This document shows, piece by piece, positions 54,723 to 62,590 of a stretch of DNA of 64,000 nt. The stretch spans positions 1-64,000 of the forward strand of contig CACBLW010000006.1 in the NCBI GenBank assembly GCA_902540265.1, given 5' to 3'. Position 1 is the first letter of the stretch, and every line of letters starts with the position of its first letter. The notes beneath the pieces are model-generated. The model was not told where the DNA came from and searched no databases. It saw nothing but the letters and a program-made list of their open reading frames with translations. This DNA is from an uncultured Alphaproteobacteria bacterium (GTDB lineage Bacteria > Pseudomonadota > Alphaproteobacteria > HIMB59 > GCA-002718135). Position numbers and translations under genes: made by a program.

Positions 54723-55490
54723 ATGTTTCTAAAAAATTTTAATGTAAAAAATAAGACTGCTCTTGTGACAGGGTCAGGCAAAGGCATAGGTAAAGCATGT
54801 GCTATAGCATTAGCAGAAGCAGGCGCAAATGTAATAATTCTTAGTCGTACAGAGAAAGATCTTTTAATTGTTCAAAGCAAAATTAAAAAACTCAAAAAGA
54901 AATGTAGTTATTATGTGTGTGATGTAACTAATTTAAAAGAAATAAAAAAAATATTTTCTGAAATCAATAAATTAGACATATTAGTAAATAATGCTGGCAC
55001 AAATAGACCTGAATATTTCACCAAAGTTAAAAGAAAAGATATGAGTGAAGTGGTTGATCTTAATATTAAAGCATCATTCGATATTGCTCAATTAGCTACA
55101 AAAGTTATGCTTAAATCAAAAAATAGAAAAAAAATTGGTGGATCAATAATAAATATCTCTTCTCAGTTAGGTAAAGTAGGAGCTCCTCTTAGAAGTGTTT
55201 ATAATATGACTAAGTTTGGTGTTGAAGGTCTTACCAAAGGGATGGCTATTGATTTGGCTAAGCACAACATTAGAGTTAATTCCGTTTGTCCTACATTTGT
55301 GGAAACCCCAATGGTCAAAAAATTTTTCAAAGATAAAAGTTTTAAAAAATCTGTTATTGAAAACATACCTTTAGGAAAAATAGCAACAGAAAGTGATATT
55401 GCTAGTGCAGTTGTGTATCTTGCTTCAGATGCCGCATCAATGATGACTGGTTCATCCCTAGTAATTGATGGAGGGTGGACAGCTAAATAA
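54723..55490 (+). CDS. SDR-family NAD(P)-dependent oxidoreductase
   Basis: A 255-residue classical short-chain dehydrogenase. Visible are the cofactor motif TGSGKGIG (residues 17-24), NNAG, the catalytic serine in INISSQLG, the Tyr-x3-Lys pair in YNMTK, and NSVCPTFVETPM. The end SLVIDGGWTAK is typical. Classical members act on sugar alcohols, hydroxy acids and similar secondary alcohols. Being last in the LacI-controlled importer operon, it probably acts on the imported compound or its product, possibly together with the HisD-like dehydrogenase. It could epimerise a chiral alcohol through a ketone, as in DHPS metabolism; this is inference. Confidence 0.88.
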   Translation: MFLKNFNVKNKTALVTGSGKGIGKACAIALAEAGANVIILSRTEKDLLIVQSKIKKLKKKCSYYVCDVTNLKEIKKIFSEINKLDILVNNAGTNRPEYFTKVKRKDMSEVVDLNIKASFDIAQLATKVMLKSKNRKKIGGSIINISSQLGKVGAPLRSVYNMTKFGVEGLTKGMAIDLAKHNIRVNSVCPTFVETPMVKKFFKDKSFKKSVIENIPLGKIATESDIASAVVYLASDAASMMTGSSLVIDGGWTAK

Positions 55491-55497
55491 TCAAAAA

Positions 55498-56355
55498 TTA
55501 ATTTTCTTTATTTATAAAATAAGTTGCTACTATTACAATCATACCACCAATAAAAGTAATTAAAGTTGGTATTTCATAAAAAATTATAAACGTTAACAAC
55601 ACGCCAAATACAGGAAATAAAGCGTAAAATGGAAATACTCTATTAACAGGATACATCCTATATAAATAGAACATCGACATATGAGCAGCGATTGAAACAA
55701 AGATACCTGAATGCAATATTAATAACCATGACTGAAAACTAATATTTTTTATTTCATTTAATGTTTGTTCTTCAAATATTGATGATGAAATAATTAGTAA
55801 TACAAATCCAACTAGTCCCATTACTGCATTTGTGAGAGTGACTTCTAAATCTTTTAGGTATCTGGAAAATACCTGTGCACTTGCATAGAAGAATGCCATT
55901 AAGGTAATTAAGATTAACGCATAAATTTCATTTCTTATTAATGGATCAAAGCCCAATAAAATGATGCCAAAAAAAGAAATAAATATAAGTATCCATTTTT
56001 TAATACTTACTTTTTCTTTTAAAAAAAATGAGCTTAATAGTATTGCAAATGGTACAGCCAGTTGAGAACCAATAATTATCGGAGAAACAATGTTTGCTTC
56101 ATTTAAAGATAATGTCATAAAAACATTTGCCAAAAAACCCATAGTAATTGAAAAAAAGAGAAGTGGTAGCCAGTATTTTTTTTCAGGAATTCTAAATCGC
56201 CAAAAAGGCAAAAGGCATATGAAAACTACTAACATTCTTAAACTTCCCATTAATAATGGTGGTACATTTTCATTAAAAATAACTTTCTGAACAGGGTAGG
56301 CACTTCCAAATAAAAAAGTGATTATTAAAATTAAGAAGTAATGTCTTAAAAGCAT
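55498..56355 (-). CDS. EamA-family (DMT) transporter
   Basis: A 285-residue membrane protein with about ten helices in two EamA repeats of the drug/metabolite transporter superfamily. The start FLILIITFLFGSAYPVQKVI and the second-half QVFSRYLKDLEVTLTNAVMG are characteristic. EamA carriers export amino acids, sulfur compounds or other metabolites. It is convergent with the SDR gene and downstream of pta on the same strand (23 bases), so it may export a product of sulfonate or amino-acid breakdown. Substrate unknown. Confidence 0.85.
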   Translation of the reverse strand: MLLRHYFLILIITFLFGSAYPVQKVIFNENVPPLLMGSLRMLVVFICLLPFWRFRIPEKKYWLPLLFFSITMGFLANVFMTLSLNEANIVSPIIIGSQLAVPFAILLSSFFLKEKVSIKKWILIFISFFGIILLGFDPLIRNEIYALILITLMAFFYASAQVFSRYLKDLEVTLTNAVMGLVGFVLLIISSSIFEEQTLNEIKNISFQSWLLILHSGIFVSIAAHMSMFYLYRMYPVNRVFPFYALFPVFGVLLTFIIFYEIPTLITFIGGMIVIVATYFINKEN

Positions 56356-56378
56356 TCGAGCTAAAATTTATTTTCTAA

Positions 56379-57278
56379 TTACTTATTTGCAGCAACTACA
56401 GCTGCCATAATTGATGCAAGTTTAGAATTTTTACTATCTGCTCTGCTAGGGACTACAACTGGTACTTTACCACCAATTACTATTCCTGCCGCACATGCCT
56501 TCATAAAATAAACCATTATTTTAGACAAAGAATTTCCAGTTTCTAAATTAGGTACTAATAATATATCAGCATCACCAGCAACATCATTTTTGATTCCTTT
56601 TATTTTAGCCGCTTCTTCAGAAACCGCATTATCAAAAGCAAGCGGACCATGAATAAATGCATTAATTTTTTCTTCAAACGCAAGTTCCATAACTTTTTTT
56701 GCATCGACTGAACTTGGCATACTTTCAATTGGATCTTCTGTACCTGATAAAATTGCCACTTTTGGTTTGCTGATGTTTAATTTATTATAAAACTGAACAG
56801 CATTTTTGAGAATCTGTAATTTTATATCAACTCTTGGTAAAACATTTAGGGCACCATCAGTGATAAAAAGAGGTTTTTCAAGTTGTGGTGTAGTCATATG
56901 CCAAATATGACTTAATCGTCTACCATCAAGTAAATTAAATTCTTTTTTTAAATAAGAGCGCATTAAAATATCAGTATGAAGGTTCCCTTTAATTATGATT
57001 TTACTTTTATTTTCATTAGACATTTGACATGCAACTGAAGCACTTTCCTCTTCATCTTTAGCCTCTACAATATTAAAATTTGAAATATCCAAACTGAAAT
57101 TTTTTGCCGTTTCGGTAATTAAACTTTTATTTCCAATCAATGTTGGATCGATGAGGTTCATATTTTTACCTTCAATTACAGCTGATAAGATGCTTTCTTG
57201 ATTGGGGCATACGACAGCAGCGGGTATGTTAGGAGTCTCTAAAGCTTTACTTTTAAGATCTTCTGGTAATGTGCTCAT
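56379..57278 (-). CDS. pta: Phosphate acetyltransferase (short Pta/Ptb family)
   Basis: A 299-residue enzyme of the phosphate acetyl/butyryltransferase family, which interconverts acetyl phosphate and acetyl-CoA. Landmarks are VVCPNQESILSAV, HIWHMTTPQLEKPLFITDGA, VAILSGTEDPIESMPSSVDA, IHGPLAFDNAVSEEAA and ADILLVPNLETGNSLSKIM. The long N-terminal regulatory domain of E. coli Pta is absent, as in the pta genes found with xsc in sulfonate degraders. It would turn the acetyl phosphate from Xsc into acetyl-CoA. It is divergent from the aminotransferase-alanine dehydrogenase pair, which supports a joint role in taurine breakdown. Confidence 0.88.
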   Translation of the reverse strand: MSTLPEDLKSKALETPNIPAAVVCPNQESILSAVIEGKNMNLIDPTLIGNKSLITETAKNFSLDISNFNIVEAKDEEESASVACQMSNENKSKIIIKGNLHTDILMRSYLKKEFNLLDGRRLSHIWHMTTPQLEKPLFITDGALNVLPRVDIKLQILKNAVQFYNKLNISKPKVAILSGTEDPIESMPSSVDAKKVMELAFEEKINAFIHGPLAFDNAVSEEAAKIKGIKNDVAGDADILLVPNLETGNSLSKIMVYFMKACAAGIVIGGKVPVVVPSRADSKNSKLASIMAAVVAANK

Positions 57279-57322
57279 ATTTGGTACTCTCTATACCACT
57301 GCTACAATTTTTCCTATGATAT

Positions 57323-57349
57323 TTCTTTATTGTGAAAGAATTATTCTTT
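57323..57349. promoter_or_regulatory. Palindromic element in the pta/aminotransferase divergent region
   Basis: A perfect 15-base palindrome AAAGAAT-T-ATTCTTT lies at 57,335-57,349. A further TTCTTT at 57,323-57,328 pairs with AAAGAA at 57,335-57,340 across six bases. Three half-sites of alternating orientation thus lie between the divergent pta and aminotransferase starts. It is a candidate operator for the sulfonate/taurine regulator; no such regulator gene is nearby. Confidence 0.45.
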
Positions 57350-57394
57350 GATTTATCAATAATTTCATATACTCAATCATTATTAAGGAAAAAA

Positions 57395-58735
57395 ATGGAT
57401 TTAGAAAAAAGAACTGAAATACCTAATTCATTAGAAGAGCATTGGATGCCATTTACATCCAATAGAGACTATAAAAATAGTCCAAGATTAATGGTTAAGG
57501 CAGAAGGTGTTTATTATACTGATCATTATGGAAATAAATTAATTGATGCTAGCTCAGGATTATTTTGTAGTCCTGCGGGTCATTCAAGACCAGAAATAAG
57601 AGAAGCAGTATCAAAACAATTAGAGCAATTAGATTATGTTCAACCATTTCAACAAGGTTTTGGTGGTTCATTTGATTTAGCTAGAAAAGTTTCAAAACAT
57701 ACACCCGAAGATTTAAATAAAATATTCTTTACTATTTGTGGTTCATCAGCTGTTGAAACAGCAATTAAAACAGCCATAGCATATTTTAAAGCAAAAGGAG
57801 AAGGTCATAGATCTCACATAGTAGGAAGAGAAAGAGGTTATCATGGAATGAATATTGGAGGAATTTCTGTTGGTGGTATGATTGCTAATAGAAAAACTTT
57901 CTCAAATATTCTCATGCCAAATGTACATCATCTAAGACATACTCATTTACCTGAAAATTTATTTGTAAAAGGCGAACCTGAAACAGGTGCTGATCTAGCA
58001 GATGATCTTGAAAGAATTGCTGGTAACATAGGTGCTGAAAATATTGCAGCATGTATTGTTGAGCCAGTAGCAGGATCAACAGGAACTTTAGTACCGCCAA
58101 AAGGATATTTAAAAAGGCTAAGAGAAATTTGTGACAAACACGGAATTCTTTTAATTTTTGATGAAGTTATTACAGGTTGGGGAAGAATGGGTGCTCCATT
58201 TGCAGCTCAAGCTTTCGATGTATGCCCTGATATTATGACAATGGCTAAAGCAATTACTAACGGCGTTGTACCTTTAGGAGCAGTAGCTTCACGTGATCAT
58301 ATCTATGATACTATTGTTGATGCATCACCTACAGGAGCTATAGAATTTTTTCATGGTTATACTTATTCTGCTATACCTGTTTCAATGGCAGCAGGTTTAG
58401 CAATGCAAGATATAATCGAGAAAGAAGATTTATTTAATAGAGCAAAGGATATGTCTCCATATTTCTTAGATGGTTTATTTTCGTTGAAAGACTTAGATAT
58501 CATTACTGATATAAGAGGATATGGAATGATGGGAGGAATTGACATTAAAATGGATGAGCGTTTAGGCAAAGCTGGATATGCTTGTTTTAAAAAACTATTT
58601 GAAGCAGGCTTAAGCTTGAAAGCAACAGGTGACTGTTTAATTGTTGCACCTCCATTTACTTGTGAAAAAAAACATATTGATGAGATAATTGAAAAATTAA
58701 GAACAGGTATCTCAAACTATATGCATGACAGATAA
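57395..58735 (+). CDS. tpa: Taurine/omega-amino acid-pyruvate aminotransferase
   Basis: A PLP class III aminotransferase of 446 residues from the ATG at 57,395, which has an AAGGAA ribosome site five bases before it. The frame also opens at a GTG at 57,332 that I reject. The entry LEEHWMPFTSNRDYKNSPRL is that of the beta-alanine/taurine-pyruvate group. Others are CGSSAVETAIKTAIAYFKAK, the cofactor Asp in LIFDEVITGWGRMG, and the PLP lysine in MAKAITNGVVPLGA. Taurine plus pyruvate would give sulfoacetaldehyde, the Xsc substrate, plus alanine, which the overlapping alanine dehydrogenase recycles. Beta-alanine or putrescine-type amines are the alternatives; the ald, pta and xsc context favours taurine. 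Confidence 0.82.
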   Translation: MDLEKRTEIPNSLEEHWMPFTSNRDYKNSPRLMVKAEGVYYTDHYGNKLIDASSGLFCSPAGHSRPEIREAVSKQLEQLDYVQPFQQGFGGSFDLARKVSKHTPEDLNKIFFTICGSSAVETAIKTAIAYFKAKGEGHRSHIVGRERGYHGMNIGGISVGGMIANRKTFSNILMPNVHHLRHTHLPENLFVKGEPETGADLADDLERIAGNIGAENIAACIVEPVAGSTGTLVPPKGYLKRLREICDKHGILLIFDEVITGWGRMGAPFAAQAFDVCPDIMTMAKAITNGVVPLGAVASRDHIYDTIVDASPTGAIEFFHGYTYSAIPVSMAAGLAMQDIIEKEDLFNRAKDMSPYFLDGLFSLKDLDIITDIRGYGMMGGIDIKMDERLGKAGYACFKKLFEAGLSLKATGDCLIVAPPFTCEKKHIDEIIEKLRTGISNYMHDR

Positions 58736-59850
58736 TGAAAATAGGTGTCCCCTCTGAGATAAAAGCTCAGGAGTCTAGGGTTGGGCTTACTCCGCAAAGT
58801 GTTAAAGAATTAGTAAAGAATAAACATACAGTTCTAATTCAAAAAGATGCCGGTATTGGTGCCGGATTTTCCAATAGTGATTATGAATTATCAGGTGCAA
58901 AAATTGTAAATTTAGCAGAGGATATTTTCAATGACTCTGAAATGATTGTAAAAGTTAAAGAACCTCTAATGAATGAAGTAGCAATGATAAGAGAAAACCA
59001 AATTTTGTTTACTTATTTACATCTTTCAGCAGCTCCAGAATTGACAAAGGGTTTAATTGATTCAAATTCGATTTGTATAGCTTATGAAACAGTAAGTGAT
59101 CATAATAATAAGTTACCACTTCTTGCACCTATGAGTGCTGTAGCCGGCAGAATGTCGATTCAAGCTGGTGCTTATTCACTTGAAAAACATAAGGGTGGAA
59201 GTGGTTTACTCTTAGGAGGTGCTCCTGGGGTTCAACCTGGAAAAGTCTTAATTTTAGGTGGAGGTGTTGTAGGTGAAAATGCAGCAATAATTGCTACAGG
59301 TATGCAAGCAAAAGTTTTCATCGTTGATAAATCAGAAAAAAGATTAGAAGAATTACAAGAAAAATTTGGTGATAAAATAGAACCACTACACAGTGATAAA
59401 ATGAATCTAAAAGATTATATTTCTGAATGTGATTTACTAATTGGTGGCGTACTTGTTCCAGGCTCTAATGCTCCAAAGATTATAACTAAAGACATGATAA
59501 AAGAGATGAAAAGTGGATCTGTAATTGTTGATGTTGCAATTGATCAAGGTGGTTGTGTTGAAACTAGTAAACCAACAACTCATGCAAACCCTACATATGT
59601 TGTTGATGATGTTGTTCATTATTGTGTTGCAAATATGCCAGGTGGAGTTCCTAGAACTTCCACGCTTGCTTTAAATGCAGTCACTTTACCATTTATTCAA
59701 AACTTAGCATCGAACGGTTTTAAAGATGCGTTAAAAAATGATAAAAATTTTATGAATGGTTTAAATATTTTTAAAGGTGCCGTTACATATAAAGCTATTG
59801 CCGATGATTTAAATTATGATTATGCTAATCCAGAAACTTTAGTCCACTAG
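58735..59850 (+). CDS. ald: Alanine dehydrogenase
   Basis: Oxidatively deaminates L-alanine to pyruvate and ammonium with NAD. The 371 residues have the full family pattern: GVPSEIKAQESRVGLTPQSV at the start, MSAVAGRMSIQAGAYSLEKH with the catalytic residues, the NAD motif GGGVVGENAA, and VANMPGGVPRTSTLALNAVT. Its ATG shares a base with the aminotransferase stop (TAATG). In taurine-degrading bacteria this enzyme regenerates the pyruvate used by Tpa, and the pairing here is the strongest sign of that function. Its stop overlaps the convergent MetE-like stop within CTAG. Confidence 0.96.
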   Translation: MKIGVPSEIKAQESRVGLTPQSVKELVKNKHTVLIQKDAGIGAGFSNSDYELSGAKIVNLAEDIFNDSEMIVKVKEPLMNEVAMIRENQILFTYLHLSAAPELTKGLIDSNSICIAYETVSDHNNKLPLLAPMSAVAGRMSIQAGAYSLEKHKGGSGLLLGGAPGVQPGKVLILGGGVVGENAAIIATGMQAKVFIVDKSEKRLEELQEKFGDKIEPLHSDKMNLKDYISECDLLIGGVLVPGSNAPKIITKDMIKEMKSGSVIVDVAIDQGGCVETSKPTTHANPTYVVDDVVHYCVANMPGGVPRTSTLALNAVTLPFIQNLASNGFKDALKNDKNFMNGLNIFKGAVTYKAIADDLNYDYANPETLVH

Positions 59851-60896
59851 AAACTACTAGAAGCTTCTACCATTATCTTTAATTTTATCTTTGCCAAATC
59901 TCGAGGTAAGTGACCAAGGCCGCAATCAGGAGCAACAATTAATTGTTCCTTATCAATAAACCTTAATGCATCATTTATTCTTGAGACAATTTCTTCTTTA
60001 GTCTCAACTTGAGAGCTTGCTATTTTTACTAAACCAAAAATAACTTTTGTTTGTTTAAAATCTTTTAAAAATTTTAAATTATTATATCGATGAGCATCTT
60101 CAATAGAAACTGTATCTATAATTGATTCATCTAAAGCTTTACTAATTTTACTGTAAGAATCTAAAGGCGCTTTTGGATAATCTACTGCATCTAATTTATC
60201 AGGATAACCGCAACAAATATGAGTAATTTTTTCTATACTTTGATTATTAAGATCCTTAAAACATCTTTCTAGGTTTTTGATTCCAAATTTAAGAGCATTT
60301 TCTGGTTTTCTAGCAAACAACGGTTCATCGACTTGAATATATTTACATCCTGCATCAACCAATCTTTTAATTTCTACATTAATAGCATCAGCTAAGTCTT
60401 CACCCATATGTTCATCAGAATCATAAAATGTATTTGCTATGGTGTCTGTTATAGTCATTGGTCCAGGTATAGTAATTTTTAAATCTTTATTAGTTAAGCT
60501 CTGATTTTTTTTCCACTCTTCAACTAAAAAAGATTCTTTTGCTTTAACTTTTGAAGTTATTGTTGGTAACCAGCATTTATAATTCCCTGTCCTAGCAACT
60601 TTTTCTGTGAGATTTGCAAAATCAATTCCTTCTAAATATCTACAATGATAGTGAATATAATTTTCTCTTCTAACTTCACCATCGGTTAGGATATCAATAC
60701 CGCATTCTTCCTGATCACTAATTATTTCTTTGGTAGCTTTATTAAATAACTCTTCAACATTATCGCCCATTTTTTTTATTTCTTCTTCATAAAATTTTGT
60801 TGGGTATTCGGTATCTGTACCACCAGAAGCATTAAACCAATCAGTTATTCTTAAATAACTTGGTTTTGGATAGGCGCCTATAACAGTCGTTAACAT
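59847..60896 (-). CDS. Cobalamin-independent methionine synthase-like zinc protein, second copy
   Basis: A 349-residue MetE C-terminal-type barrel, only distantly similar to the one at 45,893. Zinc ligands are kept: His226 and Cys228 in ITHICCGYPD, Glu266 in VSIEDAHR and Cys325 in APDCGLGHLP. QVDEPLFARKPENALKFGIK and TIPGPMTITDTIANTFYD are typical family segments. It lacks the folate-binding N-terminal half. It could be a core methionine synthase using another methyl donor or an alkyl-thiol transferase. It follows the phosphonate hydrolase/sulfatase-like gene by seven bases, so the two are probably co-expressed. Confidence 0.8.
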   Translation of the reverse strand: MLTTVIGAYPKPSYLRITDWFNASGGTDTEYPTKFYEEEIKKMGDNVEELFNKATKEIISDQEECGIDILTDGEVRRENYIHYHCRYLEGIDFANLTEKVARTGNYKCWLPTITSKVKAKESFLVEEWKKNQSLTNKDLKITIPGPMTITDTIANTFYDSDEHMGEDLADAINVEIKRLVDAGCKYIQVDEPLFARKPENALKFGIKNLERCFKDLNNQSIEKITHICCGYPDKLDAVDYPKAPLDSYSKISKALDESIIDTVSIEDAHRYNNLKFLKDFKQTKVIFGLVKIASSQVETKEEIVSRINDALRFIDKEQLIVAPDCGLGHLPRDLAKIKLKIMVEASSSF

Positions 60897-60903
60897 ATCT
60901 TTA

Positions 60904-62439
60904 TTATTCCATTCTTCTGCTAAATGGTCCAGATTTTGTTTTAACTCCTGAGCTAGAAAGTTTTGTATTGGATAACTGTCTTTCCTGATGAATCATTCGG
61001 TGGCTTAATAGTTTTGATACTAAATCATTTTTAATGTCTTGAAATTCTTTTACTCTAGATAAATCATTAATTTCATTAGGATCATTTTCTAAATCAAACA
61101 ATAAACATGGTAATGAAGGGAAATGAACATATTTCCATTTATTATTTCTAATGACTGATAGATTGCATTGCTCGGGAGCTAATTTTTTATTTTTAACAAA
61201 TTCAGTGCTTTCTCTAAAATCATAATCAAAAACAACAAATTCTTTATTAGGTGATTTTTCATATTGATCGTAAAAATTATGCATTAGTGACTGACCATTC
61301 CAATCAATGGGGATTTCACCACCAAGCCATTCTAAAATTGTAGGAGCAACATCTACAGATTCTGTTAAGTGATTAATTTTTTTTGGATTGTTTTGAGGGA
61401 CATATATGAATAATGGAATTCTATAAGAGGAATCCCACCAGCCTAATTTTCCCCATAAATTATTTTCATTTAACATTTCTCCATGATCACTGGTAAATAT
61501 TATCATTGTATTCTCTTCTTGCCCTGATTCTTTCAGAGCATTTAAAATTTTACCAATATTAAAATCAACCTCTGCACACATGGCAAAATAGACACTCATA
61601 ATATTTTTGATGTCTTGATCTTTTAAAAGATCATAATTAATTTCAGAGAAATTTTCTTTTAATAAAAATTTTTTGCATAACTCTTCAAGTAGAGGATGTT
61701 TTTTTGATAATTCTTTAAGTGAAATATCATTTTTAGATAAATTAATATTATCTGGATTAAATTTACTAAACCATGGATCAGCTATATGAAAGGGCGGGTG
61801 TGGTTTTAAAAAAGATACATGCATAAAAAATGAATCTTTGACTTTTTTTAAATCGTTAACAACTTTGTCTGCTAAAAATGCGGTGTCTGAAAATTCAGTT
61901 GGAATATAATATGGTTCATAAATATATGCTTGATCATCTTTAGGCTTTCTTCCTTTGTACAAATCTTCTGCTTTATCAATCTTAAAACCATTTTGATTAA
62001 GATGGTTAGCCCAAGGCTCTGGTTTCCCTCCTGGTAAAACACAACCATCATCGAACCCTTCCATTGGTGATTCATAAGTAAAATTTTTTTTATCTTTTGG
62101 ATCCAAATATCTTGGATCCCAAGAAGTATCCGTATATCCATAAAGACTTGGATTATAATTTAGTTTACGAACCTCTTTAGCGATATTTGTAAATCTTTTA
62201 TCAAGAGGAGCACCATTATATACTGAACGATGTATAAACGGATATAAACCTGTAAGCATAGTAGTTCTAGATGGACCACAAGGTACAATTCCTGCAAAAT
62301 GGGATTTAAAAACAACACTTCGTTTAGCAAGCTTGTCTAAGTTTGGTGTTAGAGCATATGGATGATTTAAAAAGCTAAAGCAGTCAAAACGCCATTGATC
62401 AGCACATATAAAAAGAACAGATTTTTTGGATTTTTCCAT
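60904..62439 (-). CDS. Formylglycine-type phosphonate monoester hydrolase / sulfatase
   Basis: A 511-residue alkaline phosphatase superfamily enzyme. The formylglycine signature is C-G-P-S-R at 54-58, followed by TTMLTGLYPF; the metal-binding aspartate is in ICADQWR, and DH and Lys are in FTSDHGEMLNENNLWGKLGW. Several stretches (SHFAGIVPCGPSRTTMLTGL, VAPTILEWLGGEIP, KYVHFPSLPCLLFDLENDP) agree better with rhizobial phosphonate monoester hydrolase than with arylsulfatases. These enzymes cleave phosphonate and phosphate diesters and sulfate esters promiscuously. There is no signal peptide, so it is probably cytoplasmic. It needs a formylglycine-generating enzyme that is not in this window. It heads a two-gene operon with the MetE-like gene. 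Confidence 0.82.
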   Translation of the reverse strand: MEKSKKSVLFICADQWRFDCFSFLNHPYALTPNLDKLAKRSVVFKSHFAGIVPCGPSRTTMLTGLYPFIHRSVYNGAPLDKRFTNIAKEVRKLNYNPSLYGYTDTSWDPRYLDPKDKKNFTYESPMEGFDDGCVLPGGKPEPWANHLNQNGFKIDKAEDLYKGRKPKDDQAYIYEPYYIPTEFSDTAFLADKVVNDLKKVKDSFFMHVSFLKPHPPFHIADPWFSKFNPDNINLSKNDISLKELSKKHPLLEELCKKFLLKENFSEINYDLLKDQDIKNIMSVYFAMCAEVDFNIGKILNALKESGQEENTMIIFTSDHGEMLNENNLWGKLGWWDSSYRIPLFIYVPQNNPKKINHLTESVDVAPTILEWLGGEIPIDWNGQSLMHNFYDQYEKSPNKEFVVFDYDFRESTEFVKNKKLAPEQCNLSVIRNNKWKYVHFPSLPCLLFDLENDPNEINDLSRVKEFQDIKNDLVSKLLSHRMIHQERQLSNTKLSSSGVKTKSGPFSRRME

Positions 62440-62481
62440 ATTTACTTATGTTTATTAAAGTAATTAATTAATAAGAAATAC

Positions 62482-62503
62482 ACAATTTTTTTAAAAAAAT
62501 TGT
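62482..62503. repeat. 22-base perfect palindrome in the divergent promoter region
   Basis: ACAA, seven T, seven A, TTGT: a perfect inverted repeat with no spacer, in the 151-base gap between the divergent phosphonate hydrolase-like gene and the last binding-protein gene. A second short one, TTGTTT-AC-AAACAA, lies at 62,541-62,554. They may be operators or part of an A-tract-bent promoter. Confidence 0.5.
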
Positions 62504-62590
62504 AATAAAAGCGTCAAATATTTTTGCTAAAAAGTCAAAATTGTTTACAAACAAAATCATACGATAAATTTATCTTATAGGAGAAAATAT

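Noticed and set aside
57332..57394. GTG start at 57,332 for the aminotransferase
   Set aside because: It would add 21 residues unlike the family, lacks a ribosome site and runs through a palindromic element; the ATG at 57,395 has AAGGAA at good spacing.
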